A DNA stretch of 64,000 nt from assembly GCF_002646595.1 (NCBI RefSeq), contig NZ_PDUD01000017.1, forward strand, positions 62,001 to 126,000, read 5' to 3'. A model generated the notes under the pieces. It did not search any database and was not told where the DNA came from. It was given only the letters and a program-made list of their open reading frames with translations. The stretch comes from Flavilitoribacter nigricans DSM 23189 = NBRC 102662 (GTDB lineage Bacteria > Bacteroidota > Bacteroidia > Chitinophagales > Saprospiraceae). Of this stretch, positions 54,555 through 63,863 are shown one piece after another. Positions within the stretch are counted from its first letter, which is position 1. Each line of letters begins with the position of its first letter. The translations under genes were made by a program, and so were the position numbers.

Positions 54555-55175
54555 ATGAAGACATTGAAAACCTTTACGCTCGGTTTGCTGGCCCTTTTCA
54601 GCCTCACGATCCTGGCCTGTGAAAAAGACGTCGGCGGTTGTACCGATCCCCAATCCCTCAGCTTTAATCCCGATGCTACTATGGATGACGGCAGCTGTGT
54701 TTATGCCGGTTGCACCGACCCCGCTTCGGAAAACTACAACCCGCAGGCAAATGTAGATGATGGAAGCTGTCAGTATAAGGGCTGTACCGATGTGATGGCC
54801 ACCAACTACGATCCGGACGCCAGTATCGATGACGGGAACTGCACCTACGAGCGGGATCAGTTTACCGGAGCTTACGCGGGAGATGAGGTCTGTGTCGAAA
54901 ATGGGGTCGAAACCAGGTATACCTGGAATATGATCATCAGTCCGGGTAGCTCAACCGATGTCTCGGAAGTGATCATTGAAAATCTGGGAGATTTCGGAGT
55001 GACGATGATCGGCAAAGTGAATGGCAATGAACTGACCTACAGCTTTGACCAGGATGGTTTGGTGATCTTTGGAAACGGAATGCTGGCCGGTAACCAGATC
55101 ACTTTCAAATATATTGCGGCGTTACCGGCTTTCAGGATATCCCTTACCTGCACCGGCGTGGCCACGCGGCAGTAA
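54555..55175 (+). CDS. Lipoprotein with three tandem GCTDP repeats
   Basis: This 206-residue protein has a lipoprotein signal (cysteine 22 in TILAC) and then three 24-residue repeats of the form GCTDPxSxNYNPxAxxDDGSCxY (about residues 29-100). Each has two cysteines and an acidic DDGSC turn that could bind a metal or form disulfides. The last 105 residues are a separate beta-rich domain (TWNMIISPGSS, GDFGVTMIGKVNG). Such repeats occur in many marine Bacteroidota surface proteins; their function is unknown. The ATG at 54555 starts the signal. Confidence 0.8.
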   Translation: MKTLKTFTLGLLALFSLTILACEKDVGGCTDPQSLSFNPDATMDDGSCVYAGCTDPASENYNPQANVDDGSCQYKGCTDVMATNYDPDASIDDGNCTYERDQFTGAYAGDEVCVENGVETRYTWNMIISPGSSTDVSEVIIENLGDFGVTMIGKVNGNELTYSFDQDGLVIFGNGMLAGNQITFKYIAALPAFRISLTCTGVATRQ

Positions 55176-55264
55176 AGGACAGGTCAGATTCCGGATATAT
55201 CTTTTGTCATCGGTACCCCGACCGCCCTACCCGGTCACCTCCTCTTCTGATGCCCGTAAAATTG

Positions 55265-55272
55265 TATTTTTG
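55265..55272 (+). promoter_or_regulatory. Bacteroidota -7 box before the serine hydrolase gene
   Basis: TATTTTTG fits TAnnTTTG exactly, 27 bases before the ATG at 55299. No clear -33 TTG element is seen. Confidence 0.4.
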
Positions 55273-55298
55273 TCAGGTCATTTACCTAAATCCCTATT

Positions 55299-56828
55299 AT
55301 GAATAAACTACAACTCCTACTCACTGCCGCCGGCCTTTTAGGATGCACTTTCCTTTCGGCTCAAACCATCAATTACGATTCACTCGAGCTTTATATCGAG
55401 CAATTGATCAGTGACTTCGAGGTTCCCGGCCTCTCCGTCGGTATCATCCAAAACGGCGAGACCCGCTTTTTGAAGGGATACGGTGTGCGGGAGATCGGCA
55501 CCTCATCCAGTGTTGATGAGCACACCTTGTTCGGCATCGGATCCATCTCCAAATCATTTACGGCCCTCACGGTGGCGCTGCTGGTCAGTGAAGGAAAAGT
55601 AGACTGGGACGACCGTGTACGGGATTACCTCCCTTACTTTGAGTTGTACGAACCTTATGTCACCGAAAATTTTACCATTCGCGACCTGCTGACGCACCGC
55701 AGTGGGCTCAAATCGGTCAGCGGTGGCAGCCTGTGGTATCACTCCGACCTGGACCGAACGGAAATAATCAAAAGGTTGAAACATCTGAAACCGGAGACAC
55801 CCTTCCGCTATAAACCGGCTTACCAGAATGTGATGTTTGTCGTGGCCGGCGAGATTGTTGCCGCGGTAAGTGGCATGAGCTGGGACGCATTCCTGAAAAC
55901 CCGGATCCTCGTTCCCCTGAAGATGACCAATACGACTTCGATCTCCGAAATGCGGGAAGCCAGTGTCAATCTGGCGCAACCGCACGTGCGGAACGAGGCA
56001 GGACAGAAAGAAGCAGTTCAACAGGAAAGAGGAGACAATCTGGCGGCCGGAGGATTTATCTACGCTTCGGCTAAAGAAATGTTGACCTACATGCAGCTGT
56101 TGCTGAATGACGGCATGCACGGGACCGATACGCTGCTCCCGGCCGATGTGCTTGAGGAATTGTTTACGCCTCAGATCATTTTCCCGCTGTCGGGTCCGCT
56201 GCACAATGAGTTCACCTCCTACGGATTCGGCTGGTGGCTGACGCCCCGAAATGGGCATAAGATCATCGAGCACAGCGGAGGGATCGACGGCATGGCGGCC
56301 AATCTGGTGATGGTGGAAGACCTGGATTTCGGGCTGATCATTCTGAGCAATACGGAAAAGGAACCGGCCACCTCAATGCTGACGTACAAAATCCTTTCGG
56401 AACTGCTGAACGAGCCGGCAATAGTGATAGATTACGAAGACATCAAAATGCGCCGAAGTAATTATCTCCAGCAACTGCAAGGGATGCAGGAACGGTTTGA
56501 ACAATTCCGCATCAAGGATACCCAGCCATCTGTGGCCCTGGCCAGTTATGCCGGCACCTACACGGATGAGATGTACGGGGAAGTATCCATCCAGGTACGC
56601 AACGAGCAGGAACTGGAACTCTCTTTTTCCCATAGCCCGATCTTTAGCGCCAGGCTGATCCACTGGAATTACGACACTTTTCGGGTCGACTGGGACGACA
56701 TCCGGGTGCCGAACGGCTTCCTGACTTTTAATTTTGACGTGAGACAGCGGGTTACCGGATTTAAACTCGGGCAGGGCAACCTGCTGGATGTCGACTTTTC
56801 CGAACTGGATTTCAAGAAGCTCAAATAA
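55299..56828 (+). CDS. Beta-lactamase-related serine hydrolase
   Basis: This 509-residue protein has a signal peptide (to about 21, LSAQ) and a class C beta-lactamase/DD-peptidase fold. SxxK is Ser82-Lys85 (GIGSISKSF) and the tyrosine motif YQN is 175-177. HSGG takes the place of the KTG triad (IEHSGGIDG). A C-terminal 110-residue beta domain (about 400-509, SYAGTYTDEMYGEVSI start) is of the DUF3471 type. These enzymes are usually esterases or D-aminopeptidase-like hydrolases rather than true beta-lactamases. It stands alone and ends at a strong hairpin. Confidence 0.88.
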   Translation: MNKLQLLLTAAGLLGCTFLSAQTINYDSLELYIEQLISDFEVPGLSVGIIQNGETRFLKGYGVREIGTSSSVDEHTLFGIGSISKSFTALTVALLVSEGKVDWDDRVRDYLPYFELYEPYVTENFTIRDLLTHRSGLKSVSGGSLWYHSDLDRTEIIKRLKHLKPETPFRYKPAYQNVMFVVAGEIVAAVSGMSWDAFLKTRILVPLKMTNTTSISEMREASVNLAQPHVRNEAGQKEAVQQERGDNLAAGGFIYASAKEMLTYMQLLLNDGMHGTDTLLPADVLEELFTPQIIFPLSGPLHNEFTSYGFGWWLTPRNGHKIIEHSGGIDGMAANLVMVEDLDFGLIILSNTEKEPATSMLTYKILSELLNEPAIVIDYEDIKMRRSNYLQQLQGMQERFEQFRIKDTQPSVALASYAGTYTDEMYGEVSIQVRNEQELELSFSHSPIFSARLIHWNYDTFRVDWDDIRVPNGFLTFNFDVRQRVTGFKLGQGNLLDVDFSELDFKKLK

Positions 56829-56831
56829 TAA

Positions 56832-56862
56832 ACCCGTTGCCGGCTGTTTGCCGGCAACGGGT
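56832..56862. terminator. 13-bp-stem hairpin between convergent genes
   Basis: ACCCGTTGCCGGC and GCCGGCAACGGGT form a perfect 13-bp stem with loop TGTTT. It lies 3 bases after the serine hydrolase stop and 28 bases before the stop of the convergent oxidoreductase gene. Confidence 0.72.
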
Positions 56863-56890
56863 ATGCTGATACCTGCGTACAGGTAATGGT

Positions 56891-58306
56891 TTACATATTG
56901 TAGAATTCTTCCCACCCTTTTCGTGGTGGTGCACCGGTCAGCAACATATTCGCCAACGGATTATTGGTGATCTGTTTGGTTTCCCGGTCAAATTCCAGTT
57001 TGGCATTCAGGCGCTGCGCCAGTACACCTAAGGTGAATACCTGGCTCAGCGGACCGCCTACGGAGAACGGAGAACGGGTCTTTTCTTCCCCTTTACAGGC
57101 CAGCAGGAAGTTGGCGAAGTGGTTGGATGTACTTTCGGGTACTTCCGGCAGGCTGCTCGCCATATCCTTGGCTTTTTCTTCCGGAATGATACTCAGCGTA
57201 CTACCGTGAGAACCACCCTTGAAGGTCAGTTCCTTGCTGTAGATGATCTTACCCGGATTCAGTTTTGCCGGTTGCAGTTTTCCGTCACTTGGCGGCGGAA
57301 TATTCGGGTCGATCTCGGAAACGCCGTAACCGTCCGGTACTGCCGGAATATTGTCCAATCCATCCTGCCAGGTAATATCCATCGCCGGCATATCGCCGCG
57401 TTCGGGGAATTTGAAGATGATGGTCGAAGACATCGGGAAGAAAAACGGATTATGTCCGTCCAGTCTCGTCGGATTAATTTCATACGGCAGGCCAAGATCA
57501 AGGAATTCGTGGGCCGTATCCATGATGTGTGCGCCCCAGTCGCCCAGGGCTCCCATACCGAAATCGTACCAGCAGCGCCACTGTCCGTGGTGGTAATCCT
57601 CATTATAATCGTGGTGACAAGCCGTCATCAGCCAGGTATCCCAATCCATTGTTTCAGGAATCGGCTGCGCTTTGGGCCAGCTGCTCATATTCGGATCCCA
57701 GTCGTGCCAGCGACGGCGACTGTTCATGTGGGCGGTCATGGCCGTCACATCCTTGATGATGCCGGCGTCCACCCAGGTCTTAAACTGGAAGTAGTTTGCT
57801 TCGGAGTGGCCCTGGTTACCCATCTGGGTCACTACGTGGTGCCGGTCCGCGCAATCCATCATCAATTCCACTTCCTGGAAAGTACGGGCCATAGGTTTTT
57901 CCACGTAAACGTGTTTCCCCTGGGACATAGCCAGCATGGTGATCGGGAAGTGGGAAAAGTCCGGCGTACCGACACTGACCGCATCGATATCATCGCCCAT
58001 TTTATCAAACATTTCCCGGAAATCGTGGAAGCGGGCCACCTTTGGGAATTTTTTCAGATTTTCCTGGGTATGTTCCCCGCCCATATCCACATCACAAAAG
58101 GCGACCAAGTTAGCGTGGCCGGTATCGTTCAGCGAACGGGTGATCGCTCCGCCCCGGTGGCCAATGCCACAACAGGCCAGATTGACTTTATCACTGGGTG
58201 GAACGTGTCCAAAGGCTTTGCCCAGAATGCTCGACGGAACGATGGTAAATCCAGCGGCGGCGGTAACGGCTGTTGCACTGGTATTGAGAAATTTTCTTCT
58301 TTTCAT
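56891..58306 (-). CDS. Tat-exported Gfo/Idh/MocA family oxidoreductase
   Basis: This 471-residue protein starts with a twin-arginine-type signal (MKRRKFLNTSA, ending near GKAFG). The Rossmann domain shows VNLACCGIGHRGGA and the EKP lysine in HVYVEKPMA. The C-terminal domain holds substrate-binding strips DWDTWLMTACHHDYNED and WRCWYDFGMGALGDWGAHIMD. Family members oxidise sugar hydroxyls with NAD(P), and the exported ones of Bacteroidota often accompany DUF1080 proteins, forming 3-keto-glycosides. The two DUF1080 genes here are 47-52 kb away. It is a single-gene unit. Confidence 0.9.
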   Translation of the reverse strand: MKRRKFLNTSATAVTAAAGFTIVPSSILGKAFGHVPPSDKVNLACCGIGHRGGAITRSLNDTGHANLVAFCDVDMGGEHTQENLKKFPKVARFHDFREMFDKMGDDIDAVSVGTPDFSHFPITMLAMSQGKHVYVEKPMARTFQEVELMMDCADRHHVVTQMGNQGHSEANYFQFKTWVDAGIIKDVTAMTAHMNSRRRWHDWDPNMSSWPKAQPIPETMDWDTWLMTACHHDYNEDYHHGQWRCWYDFGMGALGDWGAHIMDTAHEFLDLGLPYEINPTRLDGHNPFFFPMSSTIIFKFPERGDMPAMDITWQDGLDNIPAVPDGYGVSEIDPNIPPPSDGKLQPAKLNPGKIIYSKELTFKGGSHGSTLSIIPEEKAKDMASSLPEVPESTSNHFANFLLACKGEEKTRSPFSVGGPLSQVFTLGVLAQRLNAKLEFDRETKQITNNPLANMLLTGAPPRKGWEEFYNM

Positions 58307-58536
58307 TGATATTAAATATGGTCAGCAAATCGGATATGCGGGCGTTGGAGCCCGGATTATATTTAGGACGGCTAGATTAAAGGCTACCATTACTGCGGCA
58401 CCTTTGGCGTTTTCACAATGGTAAGTTCACGACCAAATGGTCTTCGGCTTCACCGATTATAAAACGCTTCCGCTACCTTTACCGGTGAAAATAAGCTTAG
58501 TCATCCAGATAACGAAAAGTAAATTAGCGCGCCCTT

Positions 58537-59739
58537 ATGATTAAATTCCTATCCCTCCCGATGGTGCTCTTGCTATTTGCTATTGCCTTTCAGAGCACGG
58601 TATTACCGGCACAAGTCAATAACAAGCAATTACTGGTAGCTGATTTCAGACTTCCTAAGATAGTTGCTTATGATCTTAATGGAATACGCCTGGATACTAT
58701 TGTAATGGATAGTATCAGTATTTATTCCTTTATGGTTTTGGATGAAAAACGCAATAAGATCTACCGTACACACAAGATTGAAGGAGAAAATCCCTGGGAA
58801 ATTGAATCAATAGATCTCAGTACAGGTGGGCGGGAACCCTTGCTTCAATACAAGGGAAATTCTGACGATTTCTATCTTGATACCTTCAAGGACCGCATCA
58901 TCTTTAGTTATTCTACCGACAATTACATTCTTGCCTACGATATTCAAAAAGAGCAAATCGATACCTTATTACAAACCGACAGACGTCCCTACTCCTTTGC
59001 CATTTTACCGAAAACCCACGAATTGATCTGGACGGAAGGCCCGGGTGGAAGCCCGAATTTCAAAACACACAAAATATTTTCTGTCGACCTAAACACCCAG
59101 ACCCAGGATCTGATCTATGAACACGAGGATCCGATCGACCGGATGGTAGTCGACTCGCTCCACCAACAACTCATTTTTTCGGCCCGCAACGGGATTTATT
59201 CCATTTCTTTCGATGGCACTGCTTACGATACCTTGTATCAATTTCCATCTGATCACCATCCATTTGCCCTGCTCCTCGAACCCGGCACGGATTACCTCTA
59301 CTGGACGGACTACTCCATCGATGAAGTCAGGCGCGGAACCATTTTCGGTGATCCATTTACAACCATCGTCGATGGGTTAGATACGCCAACGGGAATAGCT
59401 TTTACCTGTCTGAATAATAGTCAATATATTTCCTGCGGTTCGGGATCCATCACCGCAAGTTTCAACCCGGAACTGCAAGCTCCCGGAATAAACATTTATC
59501 CCAATCCCACGGCCCAAAGTGCCCGGCTTTCCATTGAGCTTAGAGAAGCTCAGGAGGTTAGTGTATCGATACGATCCGTTCAAAATGCCCAACCTTCTTA
59601 TCTAATCAGGCGGATCTACCGTCCGGCGGGAAGCTGGCAATTTGATCTGGATACCAGTGTCTATCCTTCCGGCACTTATATTCTTACGTTAGAAACCGCG
59701 ATTCATCGGAGTTCTCATAAGTTAGTGATCGTTAGATAG
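58537..59739 (+). CDS. Secreted beta-propeller-like protein with T9SS sorting domain
   Basis: This 400-residue protein has a signal peptide (to about 25) and a region of repeated strands with YLYWTDYSID and IWTEGPGG strips, like the YWTD propellers of LDL receptors (about 30-300). The last 85 residues (from about 316, INIYPNPTAQSARL) are a T9SS type A sorting domain. It has no catalytic motif. It may bind a ligand or another surface protein. Its target is unknown. Confidence 0.75.
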   Translation: MIKFLSLPMVLLLFAIAFQSTVLPAQVNNKQLLVADFRLPKIVAYDLNGIRLDTIVMDSISIYSFMVLDEKRNKIYRTHKIEGENPWEIESIDLSTGGREPLLQYKGNSDDFYLDTFKDRIIFSYSTDNYILAYDIQKEQIDTLLQTDRRPYSFAILPKTHELIWTEGPGGSPNFKTHKIFSVDLNTQTQDLIYEHEDPIDRMVVDSLHQQLIFSARNGIYSISFDGTAYDTLYQFPSDHHPFALLLEPGTDYLYWTDYSIDEVRRGTIFGDPFTTIVDGLDTPTGIAFTCLNNSQYISCGSGSITASFNPELQAPGINIYPNPTAQSARLSIELREAQEVSVSIRSVQNAQPSYLIRRIYRPAGSWQFDLDTSVYPSGTYILTLETAIHRSSHKLVIVR

Positions 59740-59780
59740 TCCTTATGGTTCATTCATGATCCAGATCTCCAGCGCTTCCC

Positions 59781-59830
59781 GTCACCGAGTCTCCCCCACT
59801 CCCCGTCACCAAGTCTCCGCTCCTCCCATC
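59781..59830. repeat. C-rich short-repeat block between convergent genes
   Basis: GTCACCGAGTCTCC at 59781-59794 and GTCACCAAGTCTCC at 59805-59818 are near-identical 14-mers spaced 24 bases apart, with CACTCCCC and CTCCTCCCATCACC between and after. It is the same family as the blocks at 23793 and 37443. Confidence 0.75.
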
Positions 59831-59850
59831 ACCGGGTCGCATAGTCTTTA

Positions 59851-61839
59851 TCAGCTTTTTTGCAAAACGACCTGCTGATTGAATTGCTTAATGATCAGAT
59901 CCAGATATCCTTTGATCTTCTGATATTCTTGCGGACTGTACACCGATTTTTTGATGTGGTAGTGCGCGTTGATCGTCAAACTCGTTGCCGTTTGCTGGGG
60001 CGTGATATTGACTTCCACCAACTCATTACTTTCCTGGAATGCTTTCGGTGCGTCGGTGAGTTCATACCCCTCCGGGATTTCCAGGATGATCCGGAATTGA
60101 TCCATCTTCGGATAAATGAAATCCACCGGGTAGGTTCGTTCTTCCTGACGCAGCAAGTTCTCCTGCATGGGAAAGTCCAAGAACGGGGATAAAATGAGGT
60201 TTGAGCCGATCTGTTCTATTTCACTGGTCCCTTTGATACCGATGATGTAGGGTTTATCCGGTTCTTCGTATTTGGATGTACGGACCATCTCAACCGTATG
60301 GAGGCCTTTACCCTTGAAGTACGTTTTCAGAGATTCCTCGTCGTCACGAAATCGCGTCCGGTAGAGGTATCCCTCGTACTCCGTAGCCTGAATGGAAACG
60401 GTGGTAGTTGCCGTTCGGGTGTCCGGATCGAGTTTAAACTGGATCTGTTTGTTTTCCAAAGCCGTGATCTCGCTGTTTAACTGCAACCAGACGGGCTTGC
60501 CTTCCTGTACGACCAGACCAAGTTCATTCATGCAACGGGGTGGAATGCGATTGAAGGGCAGAGCCGTGCTGGTTGCATCTGCCAGAAAAGGCTGCCCCGC
60601 CTCTACGAAAGCGATCACGTAATTAAAGAAATGTTCGAATGGATATTCCGTGTGGATCTTGCCGTGATCCCGGGTACTGATGAGCAGTGGTTCCGCTTTC
60701 AGGCCGGCTTCCTGCAGAAAAGCGACCAGTAACAAATTGAGTTCGGCGGCACTACCGGATTTTTGGGACCAAAGATCTTTCGCCGATTTGGAAGTATACT
60801 TACCGTAAGTCTGGTTCCAGCTGAAATTGTCCTTCACGTACTGGATGATCTTTTCCGCCTTTTCTGCTTCAGAAAGACTACTCACATCCAATTCCTTTTC
60901 CAGCAATTTGCCCGTCAGTTTACGGCTTTGCTTCAGGAAATCGCCGAAATGATCATTTTTGAGCAAAGACTCGTTCAGGTTTTCCCAGGTCGTAATAATG
61001 TCCGTCGAGCCACCCTGGGGCCTGTAAAACCGGGATAGCTGGAAATCGATCTTCATCAGGTAATCATTCGGAGAGGTGATGTAGGATTCGTCCTTGAAAG
61101 CGGGTATATCCTTGATCGCATAGGTGTGGATCAGATCCTTGAATTTCACCCCTCTCCCGTAGCTCTGGCCCATTGCTTCGGTGACATTCCCCCAGCGACG
61201 TTCGAATTTCCCCTCTTCCGAATGTTTGACGTCAAATTCGGTGATCCCCTGGGCGATGTAAGCGTAATCGTAAAAGGGGATCATACTCACCTGGTACTGG
61301 CTGTAGAGTGTAGGGATCTTATCCTGGAAGGTCCAGTCCGGCAGGTTAAAATGGAAAGGGGTTTCCAGGACGTAGCGGTATTCAATAACCGAACCCTTTT
61401 TCACATCGGGAAAGACGAATTTCTTCACCCGCCACCGCTCATTGATCTGTTCTTCAAATATGGAAGTCGGGGCTACCGCTTTTTTGATCGGACGCCCATT
61501 CTCAAAGTTATAGGTGAAAGCTTCAATGCTGGCCACCCGCTCGGTTTTTCCGTACCCATCGGCGTAAAAGGGAATACGGACTTCGGCCAGATCCGTCGCC
61601 GATTGATCGAATATTTTCACCCGCCGCGTACGGGTAAAACGAATATTATAACCTCCGTCGAAGTCATAAAAATAGGATTCGCCCAGATCAAATAATACGA
61701 CAGCCGGTGCGTCCGGGGCTTTGTCGTAACTAATCATATTGATCTGATCCTGTGACATGGAACCGAATTCCATAAGCGGATCCTGTGCCCGCAGCGTCAG
61801 GCTGAGCAAAAAGCAGAAAACAAAAACAAAATTTTTCAT
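59851..61839 (-). CDS. DUF3857/transglutaminase-like protein with degenerate active site
   Basis: This 662-residue protein has a signal peptide (MKNFVFVFCFLLSLTLRAQ) and an N-terminal DUF3857 beta domain. A transglutaminase-like core follows (about 300-400), with beta strands after. In the core, the position of the catalytic Cys reads SGSAAELNLLLVAF, with Ala/Ser instead of Cys, and the His strip reads FFNYVIAFV with Asn; only LADAT keeps the Asp. The fold is kept but catalysis is unlikely. It may bind peptide or sugar. It is the second gene of a pair with the other DUF3857 gene, 122 bases downstream of it. Confidence 0.82.
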   Translation of the reverse strand: MKNFVFVFCFLLSLTLRAQDPLMEFGSMSQDQINMISYDKAPDAPAVVLFDLGESYFYDFDGGYNIRFTRTRRVKIFDQSATDLAEVRIPFYADGYGKTERVASIEAFTYNFENGRPIKKAVAPTSIFEEQINERWRVKKFVFPDVKKGSVIEYRYVLETPFHFNLPDWTFQDKIPTLYSQYQVSMIPFYDYAYIAQGITEFDVKHSEEGKFERRWGNVTEAMGQSYGRGVKFKDLIHTYAIKDIPAFKDESYITSPNDYLMKIDFQLSRFYRPQGGSTDIITTWENLNESLLKNDHFGDFLKQSRKLTGKLLEKELDVSSLSEAEKAEKIIQYVKDNFSWNQTYGKYTSKSAKDLWSQKSGSAAELNLLLVAFLQEAGLKAEPLLISTRDHGKIHTEYPFEHFFNYVIAFVEAGQPFLADATSTALPFNRIPPRCMNELGLVVQEGKPVWLQLNSEITALENKQIQFKLDPDTRTATTTVSIQATEYEGYLYRTRFRDDEESLKTYFKGKGLHTVEMVRTSKYEEPDKPYIIGIKGTSEIEQIGSNLILSPFLDFPMQENLLRQEERTYPVDFIYPKMDQFRIILEIPEGYELTDAPKAFQESNELVEVNITPQQTATSLTINAHYHIKKSVYSPQEYQKIKGYLDLIIKQFNQQVVLQKS

Positions 61840-61961
61840 GGAATGACCATTTTTTTTATTCAAAGAGTCGCATTTAAATCTACACTTTACCCGATACGAA
61901 GTGATCTGAATTCTGACGGTGTTCGACACCTCAGCACTCCAACCAACTTTACATCAGGCTA

Positions 61962-63815
61962 TTAATCGTCGGAAACCGCCGTCAAAACCACAGCGGCCTG
62001 CTTCCGGGCGTTTCGAATGGCCTGGATAAAATTATAGAGCTCGGGATAGGTTTCCAGGGGATAATCGCCCCGGTATAATTGGAAGGTACGGTTCAACACC
62101 ATACCGGTATCTTTCAGTTGGTAATGTTCCGAATACAGCCCGAATGGCGTTTCTATGGCAATTGGATCGGGCAGTTCCACCCGGTATTTTGCCAGAAAAG
62201 GCAATTCGTAGAACATTTCATCCTGCTGGTTGACCGGATAAGGTATACGTACGCTTTGCTTACGGACGGACGGCGATTCCAGATCCGGCAGGTCGATTTC
62301 TGGTGGCTGCAGCACCACCAGGCGGCCAATCCTGCGAAACTGATCCCTGGCCTCGAGTTCCAGTTTCAGTTCCAAGTCCGTCTGATCGCGGTGCGGCTGG
62401 ATGATCTCCCAATTGCTCAGCTTCACCGTTGACCAGGGGATCCCCGCTTCGATCCGGTCCTGCAACTGCTGATCGGTCAATTCGCGTCGACCGAATAAAA
62501 GACTTTCAAAAGTTTTTCCGCGCAGCCGTTGACTGACCTCTACCCGACCCTGCCCCGACTCCTGCAATTGAAAACGGTAAGTCGAATGTTCCAGAACCTC
62601 CGACAGCTCCATGGTCGGTGTTCTCACCAGTCGACTGTTCATGCCATCCACCCAGAGGGCCAGTCGGTTTTGGGTAAACGTTCCGAGGTAATTGTAAGGC
62701 AGGTAACCGGCGGTATTCTCCAGCCAGATGGTATCGCCTTCCAGGGGTACTCCGAGAATAACGTGATTGAATTGCTGACTGGGCAATCCGGCCTTCACCC
62801 GTACCGGATTGCTGCCGGCGTGAATGACCACGTAGTGGGAAGGAATACCCGCCCATTTCAGCAGGGCCTTCATATAGATGGTCAGTGCCTTGCAATCGCC
62901 GTATTTATTTTTTGCCACATAGGCCGCCGGATATGGCTTCAACCCCCCAACGTCAATAGCGACGTTAATGTACCGGGTATGATCCTGAAGGTGGTGGTAC
63001 AACTTTTGAATCCGCTCCCGCTGGTCCGTAATACCCGCCAGTAGTTTGTCTACGACCCTGCCTTCCGCAGCCGGCAATTCATCCAGGGAAGCATTGAGAC
63101 GCTCGTGCCAGTCGCCATATTCCGCCCAGGATCCCATCGATCCTTCTATTGCATAATCGAACCGTTGGGGGACCACCGTCGCCAGCGGGATGATCTCGGA
63201 AAAAGGCGGAGCCAGCGTTTCGGACTTCGGCACTTCCACTACCTTTGCCTGCCAGCGGTGCAGGACCACGTCTCCCTGTTTTTCCGTCGTATAATCCAAT
63301 GCGGGAGAATAGTCTATCGCTAGCGGATAATCAGCGGGGACTTCTACACTTAAAGATGCACTGAGGGTCGGTACGGTTGTGTACAATACCGGATGCCACC
63401 TGGCTACGTAGATAAATTTCTGTTCGGTAAGGCGGTAACTGTACCGGATCTGGTAGGGAAATTCGTGCCAATGGAGTTGAAAGGTTTGTACGTAATCATC
63501 TTCGTGGAAGGAACTCTGCGAAATATTGCTGCGAACGGTGACTTCCTTCTTTTTCAGCTTTCTCACCGTTTGTCCGGAGCGATCCACGATATAAGCTTCC
63601 AGCAGGTCCAATTCCTGATCTGCGCTGTAGGGTATTTCAATATTCGCCAGGTCTTCCTGATCTTTATGATTGATCTGGATCTGAAAGGACTTTTCCGTAA
63701 TGCGTTTGCCCTTTTCTATGCGAACGAAAGTACGGTAATCAATGACCTGCCCCTGGAGTACCGTTCCTCCGGAGAATATCCACAGGCAGCATATTATCAG
63801 AGAGAAGCTTTTCAT
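61962..63815 (-). CDS. DUF3857/transglutaminase-like exported protein
   Basis: This 617-residue protein has a signal peptide (to about 22, LQGQ), a DUF3857 domain (about 45-200) and a transglutaminase-like core with an intact Cys in NKYGDCKALTIYMKALLKWAG and His in FNHVILGV. The acidic third residue is less clear (WLENTAG). A C-terminal beta region follows. Such proteins are frequent in Bacteroidota and their substrate is unknown; a protease or cross-linking role in the envelope is possible. The ATG at 63815 is preferred to a TTG six bases earlier. It is the upstream partner of the degenerate paralogue. Confidence 0.84.
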   Translation of the reverse strand: MKSFSLIICCLWIFSGGTVLQGQVIDYRTFVRIEKGKRITEKSFQIQINHKDQEDLANIEIPYSADQELDLLEAYIVDRSGQTVRKLKKKEVTVRSNISQSSFHEDDYVQTFQLHWHEFPYQIRYSYRLTEQKFIYVARWHPVLYTTVPTLSASLSVEVPADYPLAIDYSPALDYTTEKQGDVVLHRWQAKVVEVPKSETLAPPFSEIIPLATVVPQRFDYAIEGSMGSWAEYGDWHERLNASLDELPAAEGRVVDKLLAGITDQRERIQKLYHHLQDHTRYINVAIDVGGLKPYPAAYVAKNKYGDCKALTIYMKALLKWAGIPSHYVVIHAGSNPVRVKAGLPSQQFNHVILGVPLEGDTIWLENTAGYLPYNYLGTFTQNRLALWVDGMNSRLVRTPTMELSEVLEHSTYRFQLQESGQGRVEVSQRLRGKTFESLLFGRRELTDQQLQDRIEAGIPWSTVKLSNWEIIQPHRDQTDLELKLELEARDQFRRIGRLVVLQPPEIDLPDLESPSVRKQSVRIPYPVNQQDEMFYELPFLAKYRVELPDPIAIETPFGLYSEHYQLKDTGMVLNRTFQLYRGDYPLETYPELYNFIQAIRNARKQAAVVLTAVSDD

Positions 63816-63863
63816 AGTCAATATTTTAGGCCGGTTAAAGCCTTGCTGTGGTCTGAAAGCCAG

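Noticed and set aside
57119-58309. Long plus-strand frame opposite the Gfo/Idh/MocA gene
   Set aside because: It is a shadow of a well-supported oxidoreductase on the other strand and lacks any recognisable motif. Similar long antisense frames over GH36, GH31 and SusC were rejected for the same reason.
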